Positions 22,515-31,682 are shown, counted from the stretch's first letter. The stretch: 35,766 nt of DNA from an uncultured Erysipelotrichaceae bacterium (GCA_902778125.1 CACYWH010000007.1:1-35766), one strand, 5' to 3'. Made by a program: numbers and translations. Notes: generated by a model from the sequence alone, not told the origin.

Positions 22515-24587
22515 TTAAAATTTTCTAGGGGTTAATATTTTATTTTTCATATATTTAGTTGGATTTTCATAGTCTCTTTCACGTACATCAGAAGGACTAA
22601 ATAACATAGGTTCAGCTTCTAAATATTGAATATCGCCATTATCATCATACCAAATTGTAACAAAATAATCTCCCATTAAATTTGGAATTTCATTTTTCAT
22701 CATAAAAGATGATTGATCAACATTACATGGACAAAGTAGCATATGAATATTTCTATATAACATATAATATACTTTATGATAGTGCCCTCTTAAAGATAAA
22801 TTTGGTTTAGTGCCAGAGAATAATTGATCTATACCATTTTGAGGCTTAGTAGATAAAATTCTAGATGTTCCTCCTCCTGGATGGAATAACTCAATTTTAC
22901 AATTATCGTAATAATAATATCCTTTATCTTGTCCTAAAAATTCCATATCTTTAGGTCTTCTTTTTTGTAATTCATTAGCAAAATTAAATGGTCCATAATT
23001 AAATGAATGTGATTGATCATGACTACCTAAAATATATCTCCATTTCATTCCAGGATATTTAGGCAATGTTTTAGCAACATAATCAACATGAGCAGTTGCT
23101 CCATATAAGAATACTTCATTTACATAATTAGGTCTAATAGTATGGTAATCTCCATCAGATATATCTCCTACATGGAACATATCAGTTATTCCTCTATTGT
23201 ATGCTTCATAAGCAAAAGTATTTACCATACTAGGTTGTGACCAAATACTACCATAATGTGTATCTGATACAACTCCAAATTCTTTTTTAGTAAGTTCTTC
23301 TTTAGGAGGTTTAATGTCATAATGTCTTCTTTTTTGGAATCTTTTTTCTACTACTAAATCTCCATTAACATCAGCTACATGAATAGGTCTTCCATATTGT
23401 TGTAAAACATCTATCACACCATATAGTTCACTATCAGTCATTCCAAGTCTATTTGCCAAATCAGAAAATTTTTCCTCTTTCTTCATTAATTTATATAATC
23501 TATCAAATCTTGCTAGTAATTCATTTCTTTCTTTAACAACTTTATTTTGTAAAACATATGAATTTTCTTCTTCATCTTTAGTAAGTTCAAGTGGTTTAAT
23601 AGTTAAATAGTTTTCTTTACTAGGAACATAATATGGAGATAATAATGGTTCTAATCTCTTTAGTTTTCCTAATTTATCATATGTTATTTCAAATTCATAA
23701 GAACCCATAACATTTTGTTGTGATGCGGCTCTCATTTTAGGTGTTCTTTCAACTAATGAAGGAATAGTAAATATTCTTGTATCCCTTATTTGTGGAAAAT
23801 CTTGAGCAGATAAAGTACCACCCAATAATATAAAATCATAGTCTTCATGACTAGCCATACTTCTACTATACTTTTGTGGAGGGTATGCTATAGTATAACT
23901 TTCTCCAGATTTTTTTAAATTTTCTACTCTAAATGAAACATTATTAAAATTAATAGTACATGACTTTGGCCCTAAATAAGTCATATCTTTTCTTTTAGAA
24001 GCAATATATTCACCAACATTTAATTCTTTACTCCATGTATGATCAGTATCACCAGTTATAAACAAAGTTTGAATGCCTTCAACTTTAGGAAAATAATCAA
24101 TTAAATGATTTGCTTGTTCAAATCCATCATTAGTAATTAATGATTTACCATATTCTTTTAAATCTCTAGAATTATATTTTCCTTCTAATAAATTTCCTGC
24201 AATAATAACATATTTAACTCCATCAGATGCAAATTTTTTATAAGTATCATTTAACATAGCAATTTGTTCATTTTTAGAACCAAATCTTAAGTCAGATATA
24301 ACACCTATTTTAGTACTTTCATCTATATTTTCTTTAACTGAATATGTATTTTCTTTAGAATAATCAGGGCTATTATTAATTGCTAGATACATATCGCCAG
24401 ATTTACTAGTTAAATTAATATTTATTCCAGATTCTTTTAGTTTATTAATATATCCAAACAATTGAACTTCATTAATATCCAAATCATTACACAAATCATC
24501 AACTGTATCACCTTTTATTAATCTTGTTTGTAATAAATCTAATATTTCATCACTATCTAATTCATGTTTTTCTTCTAATTGTTTCAT
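22515..24587 (-). CDS. Duplicated HTH-metallophosphoesterase, first half degenerate
   Basis: 690 residues, not assigned to a named protein. Two similar halves are seen. Half 1: helical HTH-like region (about 10-60), then a phosphoesterase-like fold (about 93-310) whose metal motifs are lost: SDLRFG for DxH, IAGNLLEG for GD, TGDTDH for GNHD, and no GHxH. Half 2: HTH-like region (about 355-400), then an intact-looking calcineurin-type domain with SDTHYG (D442, H444), HVGDISDG (D475), GSHDQSH (about 521; Asn of GNHD replaced by Ser), FHPGGG (H569) and RGHYH (H602, H604). The substrate is unknown; a nucleic-acid or nucleotide phosphodiesterase guided by the HTH parts is inferred. Start at 24587 by GGAGGG. 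Confidence 0.75.
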   Translation of the reverse strand: MKQLEEKHELDSDEILDLLQTRLIKGDTVDDLCNDLDINEVQLFGYINKLKESGININLTSKSGDMYLAINNSPDYSKENTYSVKENIDESTKIGVISDLRFGSKNEQIAMLNDTYKKFASDGVKYVIIAGNLLEGKYNSRDLKEYGKSLITNDGFEQANHLIDYFPKVEGIQTLFITGDTDHTWSKELNVGEYIASKRKDMTYLGPKSCTINFNNVSFRVENLKKSGESYTIAYPPQKYSRSMASHEDYDFILLGGTLSAQDFPQIRDTRIFTIPSLVERTPKMRAASQQNVMGSYEFEITYDKLGKLKRLEPLLSPYYVPSKENYLTIKPLELTKDEEENSYVLQNKVVKERNELLARFDRLYKLMKKEEKFSDLANRLGMTDSELYGVIDVLQQYGRPIHVADVNGDLVVEKRFQKRRHYDIKPPKEELTKKEFGVVSDTHYGSIWSQPSMVNTFAYEAYNRGITDMFHVGDISDGDYHTIRPNYVNEVFLYGATAHVDYVAKTLPKYPGMKWRYILGSHDQSHSFNYGPFNFANELQKRRPKDMEFLGQDKGYYYYDNCKIELFHPGGGTSRILSTKPQNGIDQLFSGTKPNLSLRGHYHKVYYMLYRNIHMLLCPCNVDQSSFMMKNEIPNLMGDYFVTIWYDDNGDIQYLEAEPMLFSPSDVRERDYENPTKYMKNKILTPRKF

Positions 24588-24716
24588 TTTCCCTCCAAAA
24601 AAAGAGACATAAAAATATAACATATAAATATATTTTTAACGTCCCTTCTACTTCTATCTTCTATATAAATAATATTATAATTTTTATAAAAATGCAATAA
24701 AAAAACAAAAGTATTT

Positions 24717-25316
24717 TTAAACTTTCGTTATCCCACTAATCGGAGCAAATGTTTTCCTATGTTCAGGAAGTACTCCATACTTATATATAGCATCTATATG
24801 CTTTTTAGTTCCATATCCTTTATTATGTTTAAAATCATATTCCGGATGTTCTTTATCCAATTCTACCATCATCCTATCTCTAGTAACTTTTGCAATTATT
24901 GAAGCTGCTGCAATAGACTGACTTTTAGCATCTCCTTTAATAATAGATGTACTTGGAATATCAACATTTAATTTAACTGCATCAATTAAAATATGTTCAG
25001 GTTTAACATTTAAATTAGATATAGCTTCAATCATAGCTTTTTTTGTTGCTTCTAAAATATTAATCTCATCAATAACTTCATTTGATGACATACCTATTCC
25101 AACTGAAATAGCATTTTCCATTATAACATTATATAATAGTTCTCTTTTCTTTTCGGTTAACTTTTTAGAATCATTAATTCTTTCATCAACAAAATCTTTA
25201 GGTAATATTACTGCAGCAGTAACAACAGGTCCCACTAAAGGTCCACGTCCAACTTCATCAACTCCTGCAATATAATTTATTCCTTTTAAATATAATTCAT
25301 CTTCAAATTCTTTCAT
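24717..25316 (-). CDS. rnhB: Ribonuclease HII
   Basis: 199 residues, full length. Cleaves RNA in RNA-DNA hybrids and at single ribonucleotides in DNA. Seen: [18 protein letters not shown] with the catalytic Asp-Glu pair (D19, E20), [18 protein letters not shown] with the third acidic residue, [15 protein letters not shown] and the C-terminal [12 protein letters not shown] with the conserved GYxT. The annotated ATG has no SD: a hairpin with T-run ends exactly at it. A purine run AAAGGA lies inside the gene, 9 bases before an ATT codon for I16, so an internal non-ATG start cannot be excluded. A weak inverted repeat follows the stop. Confidence 0.95.
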   Translation of the reverse strand: MKEFEDELYLKGINYIAGVDEVGRGPLVGPVVTAAVILPKDFVDERINDSKKLTEKKRELLYNVIMENAISVGIGMSSNEVIDEINILEATKKAMIEAISNLNVKPEHILIDAVKLNVDIPSTSIIKGDAKSQSIAAASIIAKVTRDRMMVELDKEHPEYDFKHNKGYGTKKHIDAIYKYGVLPEHRKTFAPISGITKV

Positions 25317-25348
25317 AAAAAAAGTATAACATAATTATTATACTTTTT
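25317..25348 (-). terminator. Hairpin with T-run abutting the rnhB start
   Basis: Perfect 11-bp stem AAAAAGTATAA / TTATACTTTTT followed by more T's, touching the ATG at 25316. It is a good terminator for the unknown gene upstream. Confidence 0.75.
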
Positions 25349-25355
25349 CATTATA

Positions 25356-25958
25356 TTATTTTCGTTTTAAAAACATTTTAAGTTTTTTATACGCTTCTTT
25401 TTCACCAGTTAAATCCTTATATGTATCATCATTTTCAACTAAACTATAATATGATTTAGTGTCATAACTTTCTTTAATAATTTTTGATAAAATAATTGCT
25501 TCTTCTTTAGAATAAGTACGAACTATTCTATCTTTAATATAATCACTTATTTCACTTCTTTTTAGGATTTGATATCTATAATCAAAGGGAAATTTTCCAA
25601 TATATAATTTTAATTTATCTTCTTTAATACCATATAACATTTTAAGAATTATAATATCATCTAATTTACCTGTCATTTCTAATATACTCATGCAATCATA
25701 ATTTGGAACATTTTCTATTATACCTAAAATATTTTCTCTATTAATCAAATTTTCTTTATATTTTATGCAAAACAAATATATATAATAGTATGCATTATAG
25801 TTATTATCCAAAGATTTTATTAATCCTGAATTAATGATTCTACATAGTTTCTTAAACATTTCATCATAATATAATTTTTCATTTATATTTTCATGTTCTT
25901 TTTTTCTATTATAACTGATAAATTGATAGCATAATCTGTTAATTTCAAAATTATTCAT
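25356..25958 (-). CDS. Hypothetical protein, 200 residues, helical
   Basis: Not recognised. Mostly helical, rich in Lys, Tyr, Ile and Asn, without signal peptide or membrane segment. TAGGAGG lies 7 bases before the ATG and overlaps the end of the ClpX-like gene, from which it is separated by only 10 bases, so the two are co-transcribed. It is followed by a strong hairpin. Partnership with the ClpX-like ATPase (adaptor or substrate) is a guess from position. Confidence 0.65.
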   Translation of the reverse strand: MNNFEINRLCYQFISYNRKKEHENINEKLYYDEMFKKLCRIINSGLIKSLDNNYNAYYYIYLFCIKYKENLINRENILGIIENVPNYDCMSILEMTGKLDDIIILKMLYGIKEDKLKLYIGKFPFDYRYQILKRSEISDYIKDRIVRTYSKEEAIILSKIIKESYDTKSYYSLVENDDTYKDLTGEKEAYKKLKMFLKRK

Positions 25959-25968
25959 AGTTTTCCTC

Positions 25969-27168
25969 CTAAAAACGTCTTACAAGTGATTTATTATAAT
26001 CGTGAAGCAAATCGCTTGTCAAATCAATCTTTTTATCCATATCGAAAGATTGATTAATAAGTCCTCTTAATAACCTATTTTGAACACCTGACATAATTGT
26101 TTGAAGTGCACGTGCACCAGTTCCCATTTCCAATGCTTGAGTACATAGTTCATGAATAAAATCATCTGTATATGTTATACCGCTATATCCAAACATTTGA
26201 ACCGTTTTTTCAAAGTTTTTAAGTGGACTTATAGTAGAAGTCAATAGAATAGTTTTAAGATCATCATAATTATATGTTCTTGTACTAGTTAGTACCTTTA
26301 CTCTTCCAAAGAATTCTCTATGCATACCTTCATCAATATAATCTTGAGCAGTTATAATATATGATTCATCATTAATATTGGAATCACTTGATGAAAAACC
26401 TACACGCTTTTTCTTTTTTTCAAGTTCATTTCTTTTTCTTTCTTTAATACTTGTAAAAGCACCACTAAGTATAAAAGTTAACTTACTAGTATCAAAATGA
26501 ATCATCTTACTATTATGTAAATTTTCATCTAAAGGAAAATCATATTCTCCACCACTTATAAATCCTAGTAATTCTTCTTGTACACCCTTTTTCATATCCT
26601 TACTATCAATACTATTTCTAGAAGATAATTTGTCTATTTCATCAAGTACAACTATACCTCTTTCAGCTTTATTTACACTTCTTCCTGCTATAAAATATAA
26701 TTTTCTTAAAATATCTGTAATTGATGGACCAACATACCCTGTTTCAGAGAAACTATTTGCATTACATATATAAATTGGTAAATCCAATCTAGATGCTATA
26801 TCTTTTAGAATAGCAGTTTTTCCAGTACCAGTAGAACCATCTAATAATATACCAACTTTTCTACTATCAAGTTGGGCTAAATCTATAAAATAATCACTAG
26901 ATAATTCATCAATTAATACTTGATTATAATAAATATTAGTAACTAGTGTAACTATTGCTTCTTCTTGTCCTACAATTCTAGCACTTATTTCACTAATAAT
27001 CTTATTTGTATCGATTTTTTCCTTTGATGTGTCATCTATTTCTGTAAATTCACCTTCAGTAATTACATCATTATCAAATTCTGTTTTTAAAACTCTTTCT
27101 TTATTTTTAAAAATAGTCCCTATGGAATTATCTTTACTATTTTGTTCCTGCATTTTAATATTACTCAT
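25969..27168 (-). CDS. ClpX-like AAA+ ATPase without zinc-binding domain
   Basis: 399 residues. ClpX unfolds tagged proteins and feeds them to ClpP. Seen: an acidic N-terminal 50 residues with no Cys4 zinc domain, then the AAA+ core with VGQEEAI (box II region), Walker A GSTGTGKT (111-118), pore-1 loop GYVG (144-147), Walker B VVLDEIDK (173-180), EFFGRV (arginine-finger region), and the sensor-2 GTGARAL in the small domain. RVGF, after a Lys-rich helix, sits where ClpX has the IGF loop that docks into ClpP. So an unfoldase that may still use ClpP but has a different substrate-recognition head. It could also be a HslU-like relative; the GYVG loop favours ClpX. SD is weak (GAGTGA). Confidence 0.8.
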   Translation of the reverse strand: MSNIKMQEQNSKDNSIGTIFKNKERVLKTEFDNDVITEGEFTEIDDTSKEKIDTNKIISEISARIVGQEEAIVTLVTNIYYNQVLIDELSSDYFIDLAQLDSRKVGILLDGSTGTGKTAILKDIASRLDLPIYICNANSFSETGYVGPSITDILRKLYFIAGRSVNKAERGIVVLDEIDKLSSRNSIDSKDMKKGVQEELLGFISGGEYDFPLDENLHNSKMIHFDTSKLTFILSGAFTSIKERKRNELEKKKKRVGFSSSDSNINDESYIITAQDYIDEGMHREFFGRVKVLTSTRTYNYDDLKTILLTSTISPLKNFEKTVQMFGYSGITYTDDFIHELCTQALEMGTGARALQTIMSGVQNRLLRGLINQSFDMDKKIDLTSDLLHDYNKSLVRRF

Positions 27169-27193
27169 TAAGTATCACTCACTTTAGTTAATT

Positions 27194-27222
27194 ATTATAC
27201 AATACTATTTATACTCTGTAAA
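27194..27222 (-). promoter_or_regulatory. Sigma-A promoter of the ClpX-like gene
   Basis: Minus strand TTTACA, 17 bases, TATAAT (-10 at 27194-27199, -35 at 27217-27222), immediately after the trpS stop codon. Confidence 0.65.
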
Positions 27223-28314
27223 TTAATTATTATATTTATTTATTTGATCTTGAATAAATTTATCATCTTCAAAATAATTAATTCCCATAGCATCTTTTAC
27301 TTCATTTAAAGTTTCATTAGCCATATCTTGAGCTTTTTTAGTTCCTTTATTTAATATTTCTATTAACATAGGAATATTTTTTTCAAATTCGCATCTTCTT
27401 TCTCTTATAGGTAATAATAATTCTTGCATAACATCATTTAAGAATTTTTTTATTCTTCCATCACCTATACCACCTTTTTGATATGCATTAGTTAATTCAT
27501 CTAAATTTTTAAATTCAGGATAATACTTACTAAAATGCGCATCGTTTGCAAATGCATTTAAATATGTAAACATAACATTTCCTTCAATGATTCCTGGTTC
27601 ATCAATATTTCTTGGAAAAGAACTCATAGAATTAATTTTCTTTTTAATAGTAGCTTCATCATCAGATAAATATATACAGTTATTTAGTGACTTACTCATT
27701 TTAGCACTACCATCTAATCCAGGTAATCTATAACAAACAGCATTTTCTGGTAACACTGCCTTACATTCAACTAAAACATTTGTATTATATGTTCTATTGA
27801 ATGAACGAACTATTTCTCTTGTTTGTTCAAGCATTGGTTCTTGATCATCTCCAACAGGAATAATATTTGCTTTAAAAGCAGTTATATCTGCTGCTTGACT
27901 AATTGGATAGCAAGCAAAACCTACTGGAACTCCTGATCCTTCTTTATCATATTCTTTTTGTGATATTTCACTTTTTACAGTTGGATTTCTAAGAACTCTA
28001 GGTAATGTCACTAAATTCATATAATATGTAGTAAGTTCACTTAAAGCAGGTATTTGTGATTGAATACAAAAAGTTATCTTATTAGGATCAAGTCCAATTG
28101 CTAAATAATCTAGCATAACTTCAAGTACATTATCACGAACTTTTACTATGTTGCCTGAGTTATCAGTCAATGCCTGTGCATCAGCAATCATAACTATAAA
28201 TTCAGAATAATCACCTTTATTTTGTAATTTTACTCTTTGCATTAAAGAACCGACATAATGTCCTATATGTAATTTCCCTGTTGGTCTATCTGCGGTTAAT
28301 ATAATATTTTTCAT
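27223..28314 (-). CDS. trpS: Tryptophanyl-tRNA synthetase
   Basis: 363 residues; class I synthetase that charges tRNA-Trp. Seen: N-terminal ILTADRPTGKLHIGHYVGSL with the HIGH signature (HIGH, about residues 17-20), MIADAQALTDN, the tryptophan-pocket region with VGDDQEPMLEQTR, and AKMSKSLNN (KMSKS) at about 206-211, followed by the helical anticodon-binding part. It is slightly longer than the Bacillus enzyme (330), with extra residues around 240-290. AAAGGAGAGATTAAA precedes the ATG. It sits behind a tryptophan T-box, so it is induced when tRNA-Trp is uncharged. Confidence 0.96.
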   Translation of the reverse strand: MKNIILTADRPTGKLHIGHYVGSLMQRVKLQNKGDYSEFIVMIADAQALTDNSGNIVKVRDNVLEVMLDYLAIGLDPNKITFCIQSQIPALSELTTYYMNLVTLPRVLRNPTVKSEISQKEYDKEGSGVPVGFACYPISQAADITAFKANIIPVGDDQEPMLEQTREIVRSFNRTYNTNVLVECKAVLPENAVCYRLPGLDGSAKMSKSLNNCIYLSDDEATIKKKINSMSSFPRNIDEPGIIEGNVMFTYLNAFANDAHFSKYYPEFKNLDELTNAYQKGGIGDGRIKKFLNDVMQELLLPIRERRCEFEKNIPMLIEILNKGTKKAQDMANETLNEVKDAMGINYFEDDKFIQDQINKYNN

Positions 28315-28391
28315 TTTAATCTCTCCTTTTAATTATTTTTATTTTTCAATTTAATAATTGTTACACCATCGACTAAATATATTTTACCTCC

Positions 28392-28642
28392 AAAAAAAAT
28401 CTTATCCTACAAAAATAGGATAAGATTATAAACTTATTTTGCCACCTAATTTCATATACTATCATATATGACCTCTATTAACGGAAGGATACCCGTTTTC
28501 CCATACTTAAGTTCAAGGAAACTCTCATTAGTCCATTCATTATCATAAGTTATGAAATGTTCCACCAAACCATTTCTCTCTATAAAATCTTATTTGATAA
28601 TTACTACTCTAATTCATAGATTTAAGTCATCTTCATAACAAC
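28392..28642 (-). promoter_or_regulatory. Tryptophan T-box leader of trpS
   Basis: This fills the 365-base gap before trpS. Seen in order: basal helix strand GAATTAG, AGTA motif, AGAGA bulge, GGTTTGGTGGAA distal loop region, then GAATGGA with specifier UGG (Trp), then CTAATGAG closing the basal helix. Next comes the intermediate stem region, the T-box AGGTGGCA, and a terminator (stem ATCTTATCCTA / TAGGATAAGAT, 28398-28427, T8). UGGC suits the G73 discriminator of tRNA-Trp. About 78 bases without obvious structure separate the terminator from the trpS start. Confidence 0.9.
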
Positions 28643-28648
28643 AAGTAA

Positions 28649-28677
28649 ATTATATCATATTTTTAATATTATTGCAA
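28649..28677 (-). promoter_or_regulatory. Sigma-A promoter of the trp T-box leader
   Basis: Minus strand TTGCAA, 17 bases, TATAAT (-10 at 28649-28654, -35 at 28672-28677), right after the stop of the ORF6N gene. Confidence 0.7.
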
Positions 28678-28679
28678 AT

Positions 28680-29528
28680 TTATATGGTTATTCTTTCCAA
28701 TAAATTATTTAAATTATCTTCTTCAATAATTCTATTAATGCTAAAACATTTATTACCCAAATCTTTAAATGAAGCACCACAATGATATAAAATACTTCTA
28801 TCTATTATTATAAATCTATCATGAAAATTATTATTTATTATTATTTTAACATTTGAATATTCTTTCTTATATTTTAAATAATCTTCATTATTATATTTGT
28901 TTGTTATAACTATTACTTCCTTATTAGTTTTACTTAATATATCAAAAAGACTTTTGTCTACATAATTATCTATTATAATTATTTCACTTTTACTTCTATT
29001 AAATATATCTATCATTAACGAATAAGCATCATATATTTGTCCTTCAAAAAATATATGATTATTTTTTTCTCTAAAACTATTAAATGTTTCTTCTAAAATA
29101 TCAATTCTTTTGGAATCTTTTATTACTAATTCATTTATATACTTCTGCTCTATCAAATTGTTAGAAATATACTTTCTCATTTCTACAAAAGCATCCATTA
29201 TATTAATGCTTACTTGAACAGCCACTTTGCTTTTTAATATCGTAGAAAGCATTGCTACACCTTGTTCTGTAAACACTCTTGGTAAACTTCTACTCATATT
29301 GTTTATTTTTGCAGTCAAAAATTTTGACCGCAAAACATTTGCTTCTTCATTTGTTAATTTCCATGAATATCTTTCAGGAAACTTTTCAATATTATTTTTT
29401 ACAGCTTGATTAATTTCTTTAGTACCATTCTTGCATTGATATAGTTTTGCAAGATCAGAGTCAAGCATTACCTGTTTTCCTCTAATTTCATATATCACGT
29501 TCTTTATATCTAATTTATCTTCTAACAT
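28680..29528 (-). CDS. ORF6N domain protein with PLD-like C-terminus
   Basis: 282 residues. N-terminal part (about 8-90) shows the ORF6N pattern: VIYEIRGKQVMLDSDLA, LYQCKNGTKEINQAVKNN, then FPERYSWKLT, LRSKF, and SLPRVFTEQGVAMLSTIL. ORF6N/KilA-N-type domains are common in phage antirepressors and in chromosomal cousins. A coiled-coil region follows (about 100-155). The C-terminal part (about 165-275) has strand-turns like IIIIDNYVDKSLFDIL and HDRFIIID...GASFKDLG, a phospholipase-D-like half with an H-x-R-F rather than HxK motif. DNA binding and response regulation are inferred. Start at 29528 by AGGAGG. It may be a remnant of phage gene flow between ftsW and trpS. Confidence 0.8.
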   Translation of the reverse strand: MLEDKLDIKNVIYEIRGKQVMLDSDLAKLYQCKNGTKEINQAVKNNIEKFPERYSWKLTNEEANVLRSKFLTAKINNMSRSLPRVFTEQGVAMLSTILKSKVAVQVSINIMDAFVEMRKYISNNLIEQKYINELVIKDSKRIDILEETFNSFREKNNHIFFEGQIYDAYSLMIDIFNRSKSEIIIIDNYVDKSLFDILSKTNKEVIVITNKYNNEDYLKYKKEYSNVKIIINNNFHDRFIIIDRSILYHCGASFKDLGNKCFSINRIIEEDNLNNLLERITI

Positions 29529-29581
29529 ATTAGTCCTCCTAATAATATAATTAGACATAAAAATTTAAAGTACTTCTTTTT

Positions 29582-30667
29582 TTATTCATTTTTAGAAACA
29601 TTTAATATTATTCCAATACTAATCATACTAACTAAAAGAGATGAACCACCATAACTAATAAATGGTAGCGTTACCCCTGTTATTGGTACTAGTCCTACTA
29701 CAACGCATAAGTTTAATAATGTTTGAAACATAAGCAAAAATGTAAAACCAAAGATTAAGTATTTAGCAAATAAATCTGTTTGATTTATTGCTTTTTTAAT
29801 TAAGTTATAAAATAAAAATATAAATAAACCAATTATAACTAAAGCACCTATAAAGCCAAATTCTTCCGTGATAATTGAAAAAATAAAATCTGTTTGTGGC
29901 TCAGGTAGATAAAAATGTTTTTGTCTTGAGTTTAAAAAGCCAAAGCCTAATAATCCTCCTGGCCCAATTGCATATAAGCTTTGAATCATTTGGAATCCAC
30001 TTCCTAAAGGATCAGACCATGGATTTAAAAATGAAGTTATTCTATCAAGTCTATAAGGAGCAACCATAATTAAAACAATTATTCCTACGATACCAATAAT
30101 ACCTAATTTTATAAATATTGATACATCTGTACCTGATACAAATATTATTCCTATGAGTGAGCAAACAATAACCATTCCACTACCAAAATCGGGTTCTAAC
30201 ATAATTAGTCCAAAAAAAGATATAATTACTAATAAAATTGGTAGCATGAATTTTATCGGATTCCTTTTATATTTATCATTATTGGATAAATATTTTGATG
30301 TAAAAATTATGAGTGCTATTTTTGAAAGTTCACTTGGTTGAAATCCAAATCCAAAAAGTCCAAACCAACTTCTACTTCCATTTCTAACACTTCCTATTCC
30401 AGGTATTAATACAATTATAAGCAATAAAAAGCAAATACCTAAAAAAGTATTTGCATATTTTTTGTAAATATTATAATCAATTTTTGAAAACATTTTTATT
30501 AATACGATTCCTACTAATAAAAATATTCCTTGTGATATAACATATTTATATGGTGTACCATATTTGAAATCTGACCATATATAACTACTGGAATATATCA
30601 TTATTGTTCCAATTATAGATAAAGCAATTGTAGTTATAAAAATACATTTATTTATAGTATTTTTCAT
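29582..30667 (-). CDS. ftsW: FtsW/RodA/SpoVE-type peptidoglycan polymerase
   Basis: 361 residues, about ten membrane helices. SEDS-family glycosyltransferase that polymerises lipid II at the septum (FtsW) or in spore cortex formation (SpoVE). Seen: PGIGSVRNGSRSWFGL with GFQPSELSKIALI, the EPDFGSGMV motif containing the catalytic Asp, the QSLYAIGPGGLLGFGF loop, LPEPQTDFIFSIITEEFGFIG, and the C-terminal PITGVTLPFISYGGSSL. All are hallmark SEDS motifs. It lies 22 bases after mraY, in the place ftsW/spoVE has in the mur cluster; murD is missing from its usual place between them. The window cannot decide between FtsW and SpoVE. Confidence 0.9.
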   Translation of the reverse strand: MKNTINKCIFITTIALSIIGTIMIYSSSYIWSDFKYGTPYKYVISQGIFLLVGIVLIKMFSKIDYNIYKKYANTFLGICFLLLIIVLIPGIGSVRNGSRSWFGLFGFGFQPSELSKIALIIFTSKYLSNNDKYKRNPIKFMLPILLVIISFFGLIMLEPDFGSGMVIVCSLIGIIFVSGTDVSIFIKLGIIGIVGIIVLIMVAPYRLDRITSFLNPWSDPLGSGFQMIQSLYAIGPGGLLGFGFLNSRQKHFYLPEPQTDFIFSIITEEFGFIGALVIIGLFIFLFYNLIKKAINQTDLFAKYLIFGFTFLLMFQTLLNLCVVVGLVPITGVTLPFISYGGSSLLVSMISIGIILNVSKNE

Positions 30668-30689
30668 TAATCCCCCTTTTTATAAAATA

Positions 30690-31682
30690 CTACATCCAAA
30701 CACCATAATATATAGCTATCATTCCTAGCATAAATCCTATTATATAAAATAATTTAACTATATCAGTTTCTGCCCATCCTAACTTTTCAAAATGATGATG
30801 AATCGGTGCCATTAAAAAAACTTTTTTACCAAACTTTTTAATAGCTGTTAATTGGATAATTGATGACAATGCTTCAATTACAAACACACCACCTATGACT
30901 GCTAATGATAATTCATGCTTAGATAATATTGCAATAGCTGCCAAAGCAGATCCTAAAGCTAATGAACCAGTATCACCCATAAATACTTTAGCAGGATGTG
31001 TATTATATACAAGAAATCCAAGTAAGGCTCCTACTAATATAAAACAGAAAATTGCCATTTCTTGATTACCTGATACCCATGTTGTACCCCAACATATGAT
31101 ACCAAAACATAAAAATGCAATTAAGGATAATCCTCCAGCAAGTCCATCTAATCCATCTGTTAAATTAACAGCATTAGATGTTCCAACAAGTAAGAATAAA
31201 ATGAAAATTCCATAAAACCATTTTAAGTCAACATTAATTCCAAGTGATGTTATTCTTAAATATGTATCTCCTCCACCTTGCATATATATATAGAAAAATA
31301 TAAGAGCAATTAAAACTTGAATAATTAATTTTTGTGAGATTGAAAGCCCCTCATTATTTTTAGCTTTAATCTTCAAATAGTCATCAACAAATCCTAACGC
31401 ACCATATGAAATAAATACAAATAATATAATTAATAAACTATGTGTTATTTCTAAACTACCCCTTAAATACAAAAATAACATTGTAATTAAAGTAGGAACA
31501 ATAAATATAAGTCCTCCAATAGTTGGTGTCCCTTGCTTAGCTGAATGTCTAAAAGCAGTAAATATACTAATTGTTTGACCACACTTTAATTTTTTTAATA
31601 ATGGAATTAGAAAATATCCAAATACCACTGCTACAAAAAATCCTAACATTAATCCTAATATACTTTTAGCAAGTATTAACAT
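30690..31682 (-). CDS. mraY: Phospho-N-acetylmuramoyl-pentapeptide transferase (MraY)
   Basis: 330 residues, about ten membrane helices. Transfers phospho-MurNAc-pentapeptide from UDP to undecaprenyl phosphate, making lipid I. Seen: RHSAKQGTPTIGG (cytoplasmic loop 1), FVDDYLKI (Asp pair), NAVNLTDGLDGLAGG, FMGDTGSLALG and MAPIHHHFEKLGW, all catalytic or substrate-binding motifs of MraY. Start at 31682: AGAGGAAGTGATTTTA precedes it; a GTG at 31691 is in frame but lies too close to the SD. A TATAAT at 31705-31710 with only a weak -35 may be its promoter. The next gene is ftsW. Confidence 0.95.
   Translation of the reverse strand: MLILAKSILGLMLGFFVAVVFGYFLIPLLKKLKCGQTISIFTAFRHSAKQGTPTIGGLIFIVPTLITMLFLYLRGSLEITHSLLIILFVFISYGALGFVDDYLKIKAKNNEGLSISQKLIIQVLIALIFFYIYMQGGGDTYLRITSLGINVDLKWFYGIFILFLLVGTSNAVNLTDGLDGLAGGLSLIAFLCFGIICWGTTWVSGNQEMAIFCFILVGALLGFLVYNTHPAKVFMGDTGSLALGSALAAIAILSKHELSLAVIGGVFVIEALSSIIQLTAIKKFGKKVFLMAPIHHHFEKLGWAETDIVKLFYIIGFMLGMIAIYYGVWM

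Noticed and set aside
28315..28391. Small leader-peptide gene between the trp terminator and trpS (GGAGGTAAAAT...)
   Set aside because: No ATG, GTG or TTG start with a sensible frame follows this SD-like sequence.
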